Assembly (NCBI GenBank): GCA_035526825.1
Contig: DATLBT010000124.1
Span: 12,411 to 76,410 of the forward strand
Source: JACPFV01 sp035526825
GTDB taxonomy: Bacteria > Pseudomonadota > Gammaproteobacteria > Nevskiales > Nevskiaceae
Length of the DNA: 64,000 nt
Direction: 5' to 3'
Shown: one piece after another, positions 7,829-16,519 of the stretch
How the letters are laid out: each line of letters opens with the position of its first letter
Numbering within the stretch: position 1 is the stretch's first letter
Notes under the pieces: generated by a model
The model's input: only the letters and a program-made list of their open reading frames with translations
What the model was told of the DNA's origin: nothing
The model's database searches: none
Made by a program: the position numbers and the translations under genes

Positions 7829-8826
7829 CGGTGTCGGCGCCGGGACTGACCCGGCCATTGTTCCCGCGGCTGGGCGACGTCGATGCGCCCCGCGACGCCT
7901 GGGACCGGGCGCTGTTCCGCGCGGACGTCGTTGCCGGGCTCTCGCAGCCGCAAAAGCGCGTGCCGCCAAAATATTTCTACGACGCCACAGGCGCCGCGCT
8001 TTTCGACCGCATTTGCGAGCAGCCGGAGTATTACCCGACGCGCTCCGAGATTTCGATCCTGCGGCGCGAAGCGGGCGCCATCGCCGGGCTGCTCGGGCCC
8101 GACGTGACGCTGGTGGAGCTGGGTAGCGGCAACAGCACCAAGACGCGCCTCCTGCTCGACCGCCTTAGCGAGCCGCGCGCGTACGTGCCGGTCGACATCT
8201 GCGCCGGCTACCTCGAGGGCGCCGCCGCGCGGCTGCACCGGCACTATCCAGGATTGCAGGTGCTGCCCGTTTGCGCGGATTTCACCCACAGCTTCGTGTT
8301 GCCGCCGGCGGCGACGCGCGCACGGCGCACCGCGCTGTTCTTTCCGGGGTCCACGATCGGCAACCTCGAGCCGCATGAAGCCCGGCTGCTGCTGCGCAAG
8401 CTGCACCGCCGCTTGCTGCCCGGCGGCTGGCTCGTGATCGGGGTCGACACCAGGAAGAACGTCGAAACGCTCGAGCGTGCCTACAACGATGCCGCTGGCG
8501 TTACGGCTGCGTTCAACGCCAACCTGCTGGTACGCATCCGGGACGAACTCGGCGGCGAGGTCGACCCGGCGGCCTTCGAGCACCTCGCCTGGTACAACGT
8601 CGCCTGCGGCCGCATCGAGATGCACCTGCGCAGCACGCACTCCCAGGTGATCCACGTCGACGGCAGGACGTTCCGCTTCCGGCCGGGTGAGACCCTGCAC
8701 ACCGAGAATTCCTACAAGTACGCGCCGGAGGAGTTTGCCGAGCTGGCGCAGGACGCCGGGTTCAAGGCGTCGAAGCTGTGGCTCGCGGATGACGGCGCAT
8801 TCTCGGTACACGGCCTGGAAGCCTAG
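7825..8826 (+). CDS. egtD: L-histidine N-alpha-methyltransferase EgtD
   Basis: The start is GTG 7825, overlapping the egtB stop (GTGTGA); a much longer frame from 7498 would lie inside egtB. The 333-residue product has the SAM-dependent EgtD/DUF2260 fold: VPPKYFYDATGAALFDRICEQPEYYPTR at the start, VELGSGNSTKTRLLLD for SAM binding, and FFPGSTIGNLEPHEA. EgtD trimethylates histidine to hercynine, the EgtB substrate, so the pair forms a minimal ergothioneine pathway (antioxidant thiol). Confidence 0.93.
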   Translation: MTVSAPGLTRPLFPRLGDVDAPRDAWDRALFRADVVAGLSQPQKRVPPKYFYDATGAALFDRICEQPEYYPTRSEISILRREAGAIAGLLGPDVTLVELGSGNSTKTRLLLDRLSEPRAYVPVDICAGYLEGAAARLHRHYPGLQVLPVCADFTHSFVLPPAATRARRTALFFPGSTIGNLEPHEARLLLRKLHRRLLPGGWLVIGVDTRKNVETLERAYNDAAGVTAAFNANLLVRIRDELGGEVDPAAFEHLAWYNVACGRIEMHLRSTHSQVIHVDGRTFRFRPGETLHTENSYKYAPEEFAELAQDAGFKASKLWLADDGAFSVHGLEA

Positions 8827-8853
8827 AGCCGTTAGACTGGCGGGACTGCCGCC

Positions 8854-11800
8854 ATGAACCTCCCCGAGCTCTGCATCAAGCGCCCCGTCTTCGCGACGGT
8901 GCTGTCGCTGGTCATCGTGCTCATCGGCCTCGTCAGCTTCCAGCGCCTGTCGGTACGCGAGTACCCGAACGTCGACAAGCCGGTGGTGACGGTCAACACC
9001 ACCTACCCCGGCGCCTCCGCGCAGATCGTCGAGAGCCAGGTCACGCAAGTGCTCGAGGACGCGCTGGCGGGCCTCGAGGGCGTGGATTTCACCAGCTCCA
9101 TCTCGCGCGAGCAGGCCTCGCAGATCAGCGTGACCTTCCACCTGTCGCGCGATCCGGAGAGTGCGGCATCCGACGTGCGGGACCGCGTTGCGCAGGGCCG
9201 CGGCCAGCTGCCGGCCGAGGTGCTCGAGCCGGTGGTGCAGAAGGCCGAGGCCGATGCACAACCGATCATCTTCGTGCCGATCCTGTCGGACCGGCACAAC
9301 CGCCTGCAGCTGTTCGACTACGCCGACCGCAACGTCAAGGACCGGCTGCAATCGCTGCCCGGCGTCGCCTTCGTGCGCATGTTCGGCAGTCGCTACACGA
9401 TGCGGCTGTGGCTGGACCCGGAGCGCCTCGCGGCCTATGGCCTTACGCCGCAGGACATCGAGGATGCGCTGCGCCGCCAGAACGTCGAGCTGCCGGCCGG
9501 ACGGGTCGAGAGCGCGGCGCGCGAGTTCACCGTGCTGTCCGAAACCGACCTGCGCACGGCCGAGGACTTCAACAACCTGATCATCCGCCAGGCCGGCGGC
9601 TTCCTGGTGCGGCTGTCCGACATCGGCCACGCCGAGCTGGGCGCCGGCAACGAGCGCTTCGCCACGCGCTTCAAGGGCCAGGACGCGGTGGCCATGGCGA
9701 TCATCAAGCAGTCCGCCGCCAATCCGCTGGAGGTCTCGCGCGCGGTGCGTGCCGAGATGGCCAAGATCGCGCCGACCCTGCCGGAGGGCATGCGGCTCGA
9801 CCTCGCCTATGACGCGGGCGTGTTCATCAAGTCATCCATCGACAACGTCTTCGCGACGATCCTCGAGGCGGTGGTGCTGGTCGTCCTGATCATCTTCGTG
9901 TTCCTGCGCACCTTTCGCGCGACGCTGATCCCGCTGGTGACGATCCCCGTGTCGCTGCTCGGCGCGTGCGCGCTCATGGTCGCGTTCGGATTCACCATCA
10001 ATACGCTGACCCTGCTGGCTGCGGTGCTGGCCGTCGGCCTGGTGGTCGACGACGCCATCGTCATGCTCGAGAACGTGCACCGGCACATCGAGGCTGGCGA
10101 GCCGCCGCGGCAGGCCGCGCGGGTGGGCTCGCGCGAGATCGGCTTCGCGATCATCGCGATGACCCTGACGCTGGCCTCGGTGTACGCGCCGGTGGGCTTC
10201 CAGCCCGGCACCACCGGCAAGCTGTTCACCGAGTTCGCGTGGACGCTCGCCGGCGCGGTGCTGGTGTCGGGCTTCGTCGCGCTGACGTTGACGCCGATGA
10301 TGTGCTCGGTGCTGCTCAAGCCGCACACCGAGCGGCACAGCCGCTTCTACGACGCCATCGGGCGCGGGCTCGACCGCATCACCAACGGCTATCGCGGCGC
10401 CCTGCGCGCGACCTTGGACCGCCGCGCAATCGCGCTGGTCATCGGCGCCGTGGCCGCCATCGGCGGCGCCTGGCTGTTTACGCAACTCAAGCAGGAGCTT
10501 TCGCCCACCGAGGACCGCGGCTTCATCTTCGGCGTGTTCATTGCTCCGGAGGGCTCGACGCTGGCCTACACCGACGGCTATGCGCGCAAGCTCGAAGCCA
10601 TCTTTGCGGCGACACCGGACATCAGCAAGTACTTCGTCGTCACCGGCTTCCCGGGGGTCACGACCGGCGCCGCGTTCATCCGGCTGCACGACTGGGGCGA
10701 ACGACGCCCGGTGTTTGCCGTGCAGAAGGAATTGCAGCCAAAGATGTTCGCCGGCGCACCGGGCGTGCTGGCCTTCCCGACGCTGCCGCCCTCGTTGGGC
10801 GCCACGCCGTTCGACCAGCCGGTGCAGGTCGTCGTGCGCACCCACTTGCCGTTCCAGGAGCTGGCTCCGGCGATGGATCGCATCGCGCGCAGGGCCGGCG
10901 AGATCGCGGGACTGGTCAACGTTGACACCGACCTCAAGCTCAACAAGCCGCAGCTGCGCGTCGAGGTGAATCGCGACAAGGCGGCTGCAATGGGCGTGGA
11001 CACCCTCGTCATCGGCCGCGCGCTGGAAACGATGCTCGGTGGCCGCCAGGTCACGCGCTTCAAGCGCGACGGCGAGCAATACGACGTGCTGGTGCAGCTG
11101 CCGCGCATCGACCGCAGCAACCCGCGCGACCTCAACCGCATTTATGTGCGCGGCTCCACCGGCACCATCGTCGGGCTGGCCAACGTGGTGTCGCTCAGCG
11201 AGAGTGTCGCGCCCAAGGAGCTGAACCACTTCAACCAGCTGCGCGCTGCAACGCTGAAGGCCAATCTTGCCGGCGCGCTGACGCAGGGCGAGGCGCTCGA
11301 TGCCGTCGAAGGCGTCATCCACGCCGAGCTGCCCGACGCACAGGTCGAGTTCTCGGGTCCGGCGCGCGAGTACAAGCGCTCGCAGCAGGGCATGGTGTTC
11401 ATCCTGCTGCTGAGCCTGTTGTTCATCTATCTCGTGCTGGCGGCACAGTTCGAGTCGTTCATCGACCCGCTGATCATCATGCTGACGGTGCCCTTTGCGA
11501 TGGCCGGCGCGTTCCTCGCGCTGCAGCTGTCGGGCAATACCTGGAACATCTATAGCCAGGTCGGCATCGTCACGCTGATCGGCCTGATCACCAAGCATGG
11601 AATCCTGATCGTCGAGTTCGCCAACCAGCGCCAGCAAGCGGGCCGGTCCAAGCTCGATGCCGTCGTCGAGGCGGCGACGCTGCGGCTGCGACCGATCCTG
11701 ATGACGACCGGCGCGATGGTGCTGGGCGCCGTGCCACTGGCCATGGCAACCGGCGCGGGGGCCGAGTCCCGCGAGGTTATCGGCATGACCATTGTCGGCG

Positions 11801-11913
11801 GCCTGCTGGTGGGCACGCTGTTCACGCTGTTCGTGATCCCGGTGGTGTACGTGCTGCTGGCGCGACGCCACGTGGCGGACGAGGCGACGCCCGAGGCGCT
11901 GCCAGCCCGGTGA
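8854..11913 (+). CDS. RND-family efflux permease (HAE1 type)
   Basis: 1,019 residues with the full AcrB/MexB-like layout: first helix in CIKRPVFATVLSLVIVLIGLVSF, two large periplasmic loops and twelve predicted helices. The proton-relay aspartates are seen as VVDDAIVMLENVHRHIE (about residue 400). The second half contains LIGLITKHGILIVEFANQ. Such permeases export drugs or lipophilic compounds with a periplasmic adaptor and outer-membrane channel. Neither partner is adjacent; upstream is egtD and downstream, overlapping by four bases, is a putative metallopeptidase. The adaptor may be encoded elsewhere. Confidence 0.92.
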   Translation: MNLPELCIKRPVFATVLSLVIVLIGLVSFQRLSVREYPNVDKPVVTVNTTYPGASAQIVESQVTQVLEDALAGLEGVDFTSSISREQASQISVTFHLSRDPESAASDVRDRVAQGRGQLPAEVLEPVVQKAEADAQPIIFVPILSDRHNRLQLFDYADRNVKDRLQSLPGVAFVRMFGSRYTMRLWLDPERLAAYGLTPQDIEDALRRQNVELPAGRVESAAREFTVLSETDLRTAEDFNNLIIRQAGGFLVRLSDIGHAELGAGNERFATRFKGQDAVAMAIIKQSAANPLEVSRAVRAEMAKIAPTLPEGMRLDLAYDAGVFIKSSIDNVFATILEAVVLVVLIIFVFLRTFRATLIPLVTIPVSLLGACALMVAFGFTINTLTLLAAVLAVGLVVDDAIVMLENVHRHIEAGEPPRQAARVGSREIGFAIIAMTLTLASVYAPVGFQPGTTGKLFTEFAWTLAGAVLVSGFVALTLTPMMCSVLLKPHTERHSRFYDAIGRGLDRITNGYRGALRATLDRRAIALVIGAVAAIGGAWLFTQLKQELSPTEDRGFIFGVFIAPEGSTLAYTDGYARKLEAIFAATPDISKYFVVTGFPGVTTGAAFIRLHDWGERRPVFAVQKELQPKMFAGAPGVLAFPTLPPSLGATPFDQPVQVVVRTHLPFQELAPAMDRIARRAGEIAGLVNVDTDLKLNKPQLRVEVNRDKAAAMGVDTLVIGRALETMLGGRQVTRFKRDGEQYDVLVQLPRIDRSNPRDLNRIYVRGSTGTIVGLANVVSLSESVAPKELNHFNQLRAATLKANLAGALTQGEALDAVEGVIHAELPDAQVEFSGPAREYKRSQQGMVFILLLSLLFIYLVLAAQFESFIDPLIIMLTVPFAMAGAFLALQLSGNTWNIYSQVGIVTLIGLITKHGILIVEFANQRQQAGRSKLDAVVEAATLRLRPILMTTGAMVLGAVPLAMATGAGAESREVIGMTIVGGLLVGTLFTLFVIPVVYVLLARRHVADEATPEALPAR

Positions 11914-12650
11914 AGAAACATTTCGCCGTCGTGGCGCTGCTCGCGTTCGCGCCGCAGGCCAACGCCGACTCGCTGGCAGCGCGCGAAACCCAGTTCGACG
12001 ATATCCGCATCGTCGAGGGCGCGCGGGTGGAAGGATCCACCCTGCGCTTCGCGCGCGTGGAGCAGGACACCCGCCCGGCCGGCGGCATGTATCTGTGCGG
12101 CGCACTCGCCGCGGACGATGCACTCGCGGCCGCGGAAACGGTGGCGTCCGCGCTGCAGTTGCTGCCCGCGAGCGCGCTGGCGCGACTGCGGTTGCGCTAC
12201 GTCGTGCTCTGCTCGCGCGCGCTTGCCGGCGGCCAGCCGATCGGGGGCATCCCGGTACCGCCACTCGACCTGCTGATGCTCGCGGTGGGTGGCGAGCGTG
12301 CCGACTTGCGCCATCGAACGCTGCATGAATCCTGGCACCTGGCCGAATATCGCGGTGGCAGCTTCAACGACGCCGAATGGTCGGCGCAGTTTGGCGGCTA
12401 CGCGCATCACTACCCCGCCACCGTGCGCCGCTCGCCCGTGGGCAGCGGCAAGCCTGGCTTCGTCAACGAGTACGGCGAGGCTTATCCGCACGAAGAGCGG
12501 GCCGAGCTGTTCGCGTTTCTCCTGTTGGATCCGGACGGCACTGGCGCGCAGCTCCGGCGCCGGGACGACACTGTGCTCAAGCGCAAGGCACAGGCCGTTG
12601 CCGAGCGCGCCGAATCGTTGCTGGGAGTCGACTTGAGTCGCGGGCTGTAA
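11910..12650 (+). CDS. Putative secreted gluzincin metallopeptidase
   Basis: A GTG start overlaps the RND permease stop. Signal peptide MKKHFAVVALLAFAPQANA. The 246-residue product has HESWH (HExxH) at about residue 136, in DLRHRTLHESWHLAEYRGG. About 50 residues later comes FVNEYGEAYPHEERAELFAFLL, matching the NEY.....EDFAE-type third-ligand helix of lethal-factor-like and related zincins. I infer a periplasmic zinc peptidase; no named family was recognised. Tight coupling to the RND gene is unusual. The annotation would otherwise be hypothetical protein. Confidence 0.6.
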   Translation: MKKHFAVVALLAFAPQANADSLAARETQFDDIRIVEGARVEGSTLRFARVEQDTRPAGGMYLCGALAADDALAAAETVASALQLLPASALARLRLRYVVLCSRALAGGQPIGGIPVPPLDLLMLAVGGERADLRHRTLHESWHLAEYRGGSFNDAEWSAQFGGYAHHYPATVRRSPVGSGKPGFVNEYGEAYPHEERAELFAFLLLDPDGTGAQLRRRDDTVLKRKAQAVAERAESLLGVDLSRGL

Positions 12651-12670
12651 TGTTCCGGCGGGTCAGCCCT

Positions 12671-12711
12671 TGCGAATCAATGGCTTGCGGCAACGACTCT
12701 GACCCCGCCCC
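12671..12711 (+). repeat. Dispersed AATCAATG...GACTCTGACCCCG repeat, copy 1
   Basis: AATCAATGGCTTGCG followed by ACGACTCTGACCCCG closely matches positions 52414-52446 (AATCAATGACTTGCG ... ACGACTCTGACCCCG). About 30 of 33 bases agree. Function unknown; it lies between the metallopeptidase stop and the sigma-54 control region of the next operon. Confidence 0.6.
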
Positions 12712-12725
12712 TGCGGGGAACTTTT

Positions 12726-12810
12726 TGTCGGTGGGGGGCGACAGAGTTTCGCTTTTAAAAACAGGTGCTTGAAGAGCCTTGCCGGGGCGGGTTGTCGCGG
12801 GAAGGCAACA
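12726..12810 (+). promoter_or_regulatory. Paired GlrR-type activator sites
   Basis: Site A, TGTCGGTGGGGGGCGACA (12726-12743), is a perfect TGTC-N10-GACA. Site B, TGTCGCGGGAAGGCAACA (12793-12810), has a G-to-A change in the second half. They are 67 bp apart, and site B ends 66 bases before the -24 element at 12877. Confidence 0.7.
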
Positions 12811-12876
12811 TGCGGCCGCGCGCCACTACTTCAACAGCGTCTCTTAACCACATGTAATCATTGGTTTTATCTTTGG

Positions 12877-12891
12877 TGGCACGGGACTTGC
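12877..12891 (+). promoter_or_regulatory. Sigma-54 promoter of the small-protein/epimerase/otsBA operon
   Basis: TGGCACGGGACTTGC is an exact match to TGGCACG-N4-TTGC. Transcription would start near 12903, just before the GGAGGGG ribosome site of the first gene (ATG 12925). Four genes follow without an obvious terminator, ending with otsA. Confidence 0.88.
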
Positions 12892-12924
12892 CCCTTTATC
12901 CCAACTTCTTGGAGGGGTATGGGA

Positions 12925-13110
12925 ATGAAGTCACCGGAAATGAAGCGTTCGACGAGCCGCAATGCGCGGCGCCAGGCTGACGTCGAAGTGGCGCTGTTGT
13001 CCTCCGCCTTGCGCGACCTGCCGGACCCGGACGACCTCGATTTCGAGGGCTTGCCCGAACGCATCACGGCGCGGCCGCTGCACGACCTGCCCGGGATGTT
13101 GCATTCATGA
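12925..13110 (+). CDS. Small hypothetical protein, first gene of the sigma-54 operon
   Basis: A 61-residue charged protein. ATG 12925 is preferred over ATG 12919 because GGAGGGG (12911-12917) is correctly spaced only for the former. The N-terminus is very basic (MKRSTSRNARRQ), the middle acidic (DLPDPDDLDFEG), and there is no hydrophobic segment or recognised domain. Its stop overlaps the next ATG (ATGA at 13107), so translation is coupled to the epimerase-like gene. Function unknown. Confidence 0.6.
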   Translation: MKSPEMKRSTSRNARRQADVEVALLSSALRDLPDPDDLDFEGLPERITARPLHDLPGMLHS

Positions 13111-14114
13111 CGGCCGCTGCGCGTCGCATTGCCGGCCCCATCCTCGTGACCGGCGGCGCCGGCTTCATCGGCTCGCACGTGGTCGAGGCCCTTCTCGCGG
13201 AAGGCCGCGAAGTGCGCGTCCTCGACGACCTGTCGACCGGCCGCCAGTCCAATCTTCCGTTGCACGACCCGAACCTCGAGCTGGTGGCTGGCGACATCAC
13301 CGACGCGGCGATCGTCGTCGAGGCGATGCGCGGCGCCAGTGCATGCATCCACCTTGCCGCCCAGCCGGGTCCACGGGCCGGCGGCGATTCCTGCGACGTG
13401 GCCATGGTCAACCTCCTCGGCTTCATCAACGTGCTCGAGGCGGCCAGGCAATGCCATGTCGCGCGCATCGCCTTCGCCTCGTCCGCCGCGGTTTACGGCG
13501 AGGCCGAAGGCGCGACCTTCAGTGAAACCACGCCACCCCGGCCGGTGACTCCGGCCGGCATGGAAGCGTTGCTTGCCGAGGGCTATGCCGAGCTTTATCG
13601 GCGCCAGCATGGCTTGCGCCCGCTTGGTTTGCGCTATTTCCCGGTCTACGGTCCGCGCCAGCACGTGCGCGGCGGCATCGTGCCGGACTTGCTGCAACGG
13701 CTCGATGCGCGCCGCCCGATCCTGCTGCGCGGCGACGGCCACCAGCAGCAGGACTTCATCCACGTCGAGGACGCGGCTCACGCCACCCTGGCTGCGCTCG
13801 ACAGCGCGGAGTGCGGCGTGCTCAATGTCGGCAGCGGACGCGCCACGTCGCTGCGGGAACTGGTCAGTGCGGTTGGTTTTGCGCTCGACGTCAAGCCGAT
13901 GATGCACTTTGCGCCCGCGGCAGCGTCGAACGTCGCCACGGGCGTGGCGGATACGACCGCGCTGAGGCGTGTGACCGGCCTGTCGCCGGCGCGAAGCCTG
14001 CGCAGCGGCCTCGCGATGATGGCGTCGGATCGCCTCGCGCGCAGGCGCCGCAGCACGACCACGCTGCGCGTCCCCCTCATGCGACCGGAACCGGCTGCCC
14101 GCCGCGCTTTCTAA
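13107..14114 (+). CDS. Epimerase-like extended SDR lacking catalytic YxxxK (pseudoenzyme)
   Basis: 335 residues. The Rossmann motif GGAGFIGSH, DDLSTGRQSNL and FASSAAVYG are typical of UDP-sugar epimerases, as is LRYFPVYGPRQ later. The catalytic YxxxK normally seen as PYxxSK...E aligns here with TPAGMEALLAEGYAELYRR, so both the Tyr and the Lys are Ala. NAD binding is probably kept and epimerase chemistry lost. It sits between a small unknown protein and otsBA under a sigma-54 promoter, suggesting a sensory or scaffolding role in osmotic stress, though that is inference. The C-terminus is basic (RRRRSTTTLRV). Confidence 0.8.
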   Translation: MTAAARRIAGPILVTGGAGFIGSHVVEALLAEGREVRVLDDLSTGRQSNLPLHDPNLELVAGDITDAAIVVEAMRGASACIHLAAQPGPRAGGDSCDVAMVNLLGFINVLEAARQCHVARIAFASSAAVYGEAEGATFSETTPPRPVTPAGMEALLAEGYAELYRRQHGLRPLGLRYFPVYGPRQHVRGGIVPDLLQRLDARRPILLRGDGHQQQDFIHVEDAAHATLAALDSAECGVLNVGSGRATSLRELVSAVGFALDVKPMMHFAPAAASNVATGVADTTALRRVTGLSPARSLRSGLAMMASDRLARRRRSTTTLRVPLMRPEPAARRAF

Positions 14115-14161
14115 AAATCACGCAAGGCGGTCCGGGCTTCGGGCCGCCGGAGCCTGTCCCC

Positions 14162-14929
14162 ATGTCCATGTTCAGCGCCCAGCCCGTCGCTACGCCGTCG
14201 CGCACGCCGCCGCTGCTGGCGCCGAACGCCGCACTATTCCTCGATTTCGACGGCACGCTCGCTCCGCTGGCGCGGCGTCCTGACCACGTGCTCGTGCACC
14301 CCGCTACGCCGGCGCTGATCGAATCGGTGATGCGCTACCTGTCCGGCGCGCTTGCACTCATCACCGGTCGCCAGCTGGTCGAGGTCGACCGCATGCTGGC
14401 CCCGTGCGCTTTCGGCGGAGCGGGCTTGCACGGCGCCGAGATGCGCCTCGTGCCCGGCACGCTGCCACGCCTGCAGGTGACGCCCAACATCCGCCCATTG
14501 CTGCATGCGCTCCGCGCCCGCTTCTCGGCTGACCGGCGCATCCTGGTCGAGGACAAGGTCGCCTGCGTGGCCCTGCACTACCGCGAGGCGCCCGAGCGTA
14601 TGCCCGATTGCCGTGACGCCATGACGACGCTCGCGCCGCAGGAGTTCGAGATCGTGCCGGGCAGCATGGTGTTCGAGGCGCGGCCGCGCGGCATGAACAA
14701 GGGCCGCGCAATCCACTCGCTGCTAGGGCACGCCCCCTGGTTCGGCCGCCAGCCGGTCTTCGTTGGCGATGACGTCACCGACGAGGATGGCTTCATCGCC
14801 GTGCAGTCGCTCGGCGGCCACGGCATCAAGGTCGGCGCCGCGCCGACCTCGGCCCATTACCGTTTCAGCCGGCCGGATGACGTTTTCGGCTGGCTCCACG
14901 CGAGCCTTGCCGCCCAGCGGAGCGCGTAA
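14162..14929 (+). CDS. otsB: Trehalose-6-phosphate phosphatase
   Basis: Starts at ATG 14162 (or 14168). The 255-residue HAD-family protein shows DFDGTLAPL (nucleophile Asp), LITGRQ, and GDDVTDEDGF (metal-binding acidic motif). It dephosphorylates trehalose-6-phosphate. The stop TAA shares its last base with the otsA ATG (TAATG), giving tight coupling. The order otsB-otsA and the sigma-54 promoter upstream at 12877 put trehalose synthesis under the proposed GlrR control. Confidence 0.94.
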   Translation: MSMFSAQPVATPSRTPPLLAPNAALFLDFDGTLAPLARRPDHVLVHPATPALIESVMRYLSGALALITGRQLVEVDRMLAPCAFGGAGLHGAEMRLVPGTLPRLQVTPNIRPLLHALRARFSADRRILVEDKVACVALHYREAPERMPDCRDAMTTLAPQEFEIVPGSMVFEARPRGMNKGRAIHSLLGHAPWFGRQPVFVGDDVTDEDGFIAVQSLGGHGIKVGAAPTSAHYRFSRPDDVFGWLHASLAAQRSA

Positions 14930-16425
14930 TGCGGTTGGTGGCGGTTTCCAACCGCGTCGACTCGCCGCGCGGAGCCCCCAGCGCCGGCGGCCTCGCCGTC
15001 GCGCTGGTCGACGCGCTTTGCGACCACCGTGGGCTATGGTTTGGCTGGAGCGGCAAGATCACCATGGCGGGCTCCACCGCGCCGCAAATCGAGGAAGCCG
15101 ACGGCTTCACCGTCGCGACGCTCGACCTCCCCCGTGACGAGTACGACCTCTACTACAACGGCTTCGCCAACCACTGCCTGTGGCCGCTGGTGCATTTTCG
15201 CGTCGACATCGCCGCCTACGTCCGCGCCGAGTACCAAAGCTACCTGCGCATCAATCAGCGCTTCGCCGAGGCGCTGGTTCCGCTGCTGCAGCCTGACGAC
15301 CTGATCTGGATTCACGATTACCACCTGTTCGCGCTGCCGACCGAGTTGCGGCGCCGCGGTGTGCGCCAGCGCATCGGTTTTTTCCTGCACACACCGTTTC
15401 CGCCGCGCGACATCCTGGTGGCGCTGCCGCGCCACGCGGAGCTGATGCGCGCGCTGTTCGACTGCGAGCTGCTCGGACTGCAGACGCCCGCCGACGTGGA
15501 GCGCTTCGCCGACTATGCGTGCCACGAACTCGGCGCCGAGCGCACCGACGACGGCCTGCGCGCCTTCGGCCGCAAGCTGCGCGTCGAAGCGTTCCCGGTG
15601 GGCATCGACGCGGAGCGCTTCCAGGCCTTCGCCGTCGCAGCGACCGGTGAGCGCGAATGGGGACGCCTCCGCGAGGCCCTGCGCGGTCGCGCCCAGATCA
15701 TCGGCGTCGACCGGCTCGACTACAGCAAGGGTTTGTCGCGGCGATTGAGCGCGTTCGAGCAGCTGTTGCGCCAGCACCCGGAGACGCGCGGCGCTGTGGA
15801 ATACCTGCAGTTCGCCCCGATCAGCCGCGGCGACGTCAAGGCCTACCGTGATTTTCGCCGCGAGCTCGAGCAGAAAGCCGCACGCATCAACGGCACTTAC
15901 GCGCAGGTCGACTGGACGCCGGTGCGTTACCTGAACCGCTCGCTGCCGCGGCAGACGCTGGCCGGCTTCCACCGCGCCAGCCGCATCGGCCTGGTCACGC
16001 CAATGCGCGATGGCATGAACCTCGTCGCTAAAGAATACGTGGCCGCGCAGGATCCCGAAGATCCGGGTGTGCTGGTGCTGTCGCAATTCGCCGGCGCCGC
16101 GCGCCAGATGCCGGCGGCACTGCTGGTGAATCCGTACGACGTCGAAGACGTGGCCAACGCCTTGCATCGCGCGCTCAACATGGGTCGAGCCGAACGCGTC
16201 GAGCGCCATCGAATCTTGCTCGACTCGGTCACGCGCGAGGACATCACGAGCTGGCGCCGGGACTATGTCCGGGCGCTGCAGCAGTCGGATCCCGCAGACG
16301 CACGCGTGTCGCGGCAGCACGACAAAAAAACCCTGCAACAACACCAGCTTGGGCGGAAGCCTCCAATGCTGTCTCGCCAATCCGACACGTCCGTGATCGA
16401 CCCTTCCTTCAACAACGCGCCGTAA
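14929..16425 (+). CDS. otsA: Trehalose-6-phosphate synthase
   Basis: 498 residues of glycosyltransferase family 20. Seen are VSNRVDSP, GLWFGWSGKI, HDYHLFALPTELRRR, FFLHTPFPP, IGVDRLDYSKGL and the nucleotide-binding run GLVTPMRDGMNLVAKEYVA. It makes trehalose-6-phosphate from UDP-glucose and glucose-6-phosphate, an osmoprotectant route. A roughly 45-residue C-terminal extension rich in Gln/Ser is unusual. The DNA encoding this tail holds two GlrR-type sites (16307 and 16370) that serve the next gene. Confidence 0.95.
   Translation: MRLVAVSNRVDSPRGAPSAGGLAVALVDALCDHRGLWFGWSGKITMAGSTAPQIEEADGFTVATLDLPRDEYDLYYNGFANHCLWPLVHFRVDIAAYVRAEYQSYLRINQRFAEALVPLLQPDDLIWIHDYHLFALPTELRRRGVRQRIGFFLHTPFPPRDILVALPRHAELMRALFDCELLGLQTPADVERFADYACHELGAERTDDGLRAFGRKLRVEAFPVGIDAERFQAFAVAATGEREWGRLREALRGRAQIIGVDRLDYSKGLSRRLSAFEQLLRQHPETRGAVEYLQFAPISRGDVKAYRDFRRELEQKAARINGTYAQVDWTPVRYLNRSLPRQTLAGFHRASRIGLVTPMRDGMNLVAKEYVAAQDPEDPGVLVLSQFAGAARQMPAALLVNPYDVEDVANALHRALNMGRAERVERHRILLDSVTREDITSWRRDYVRALQQSDPADARVSRQHDKKTLQQHQLGRKPPMLSRQSDTSVIDPSFNNAP
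16307..16387 (+). promoter_or_regulatory. Paired GlrR-type activator sites inside the otsA 3' end
   Basis: Site A, TGTCGCGGCAGCACGACA (16307-16324), and site B, TGTCTCGCCAATCCGACA (16370-16387), are both perfect TGTC-N10-GACA dyads, 63 bp apart. Site B ends 67 bases before the -24 element at 16455. Their location in coding DNA may explain the odd otsA C-terminal extension. Confidence 0.72.
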
Positions 16426-16454
16426 GTCCCTGTTCTACCTTGGTATGGCTCCGG

Positions 16455-16469
16455 TGGCACGCCAATTGC
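16455..16469 (+). promoter_or_regulatory. Sigma-54 promoter of the CsbD-like gene
   Basis: TGGCACGCCAATTGC followed by T is an exact match to the RpoN consensus TGGCACG-N4-TTGCT. The start codon is 51 bases downstream, preceded by AGGAG. Confidence 0.88.
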
Positions 16470-16519
16470 TGCGACTTGGATGCCAAGGCACGCCTGCCCT
16501 GGCGGGCAGGAGAACACGC

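Noticed and set aside
9832..12264. An 810-codon minus-strand frame
   Set aside because: Antisense to the RND permease and metallopeptidase; no recognisable family.
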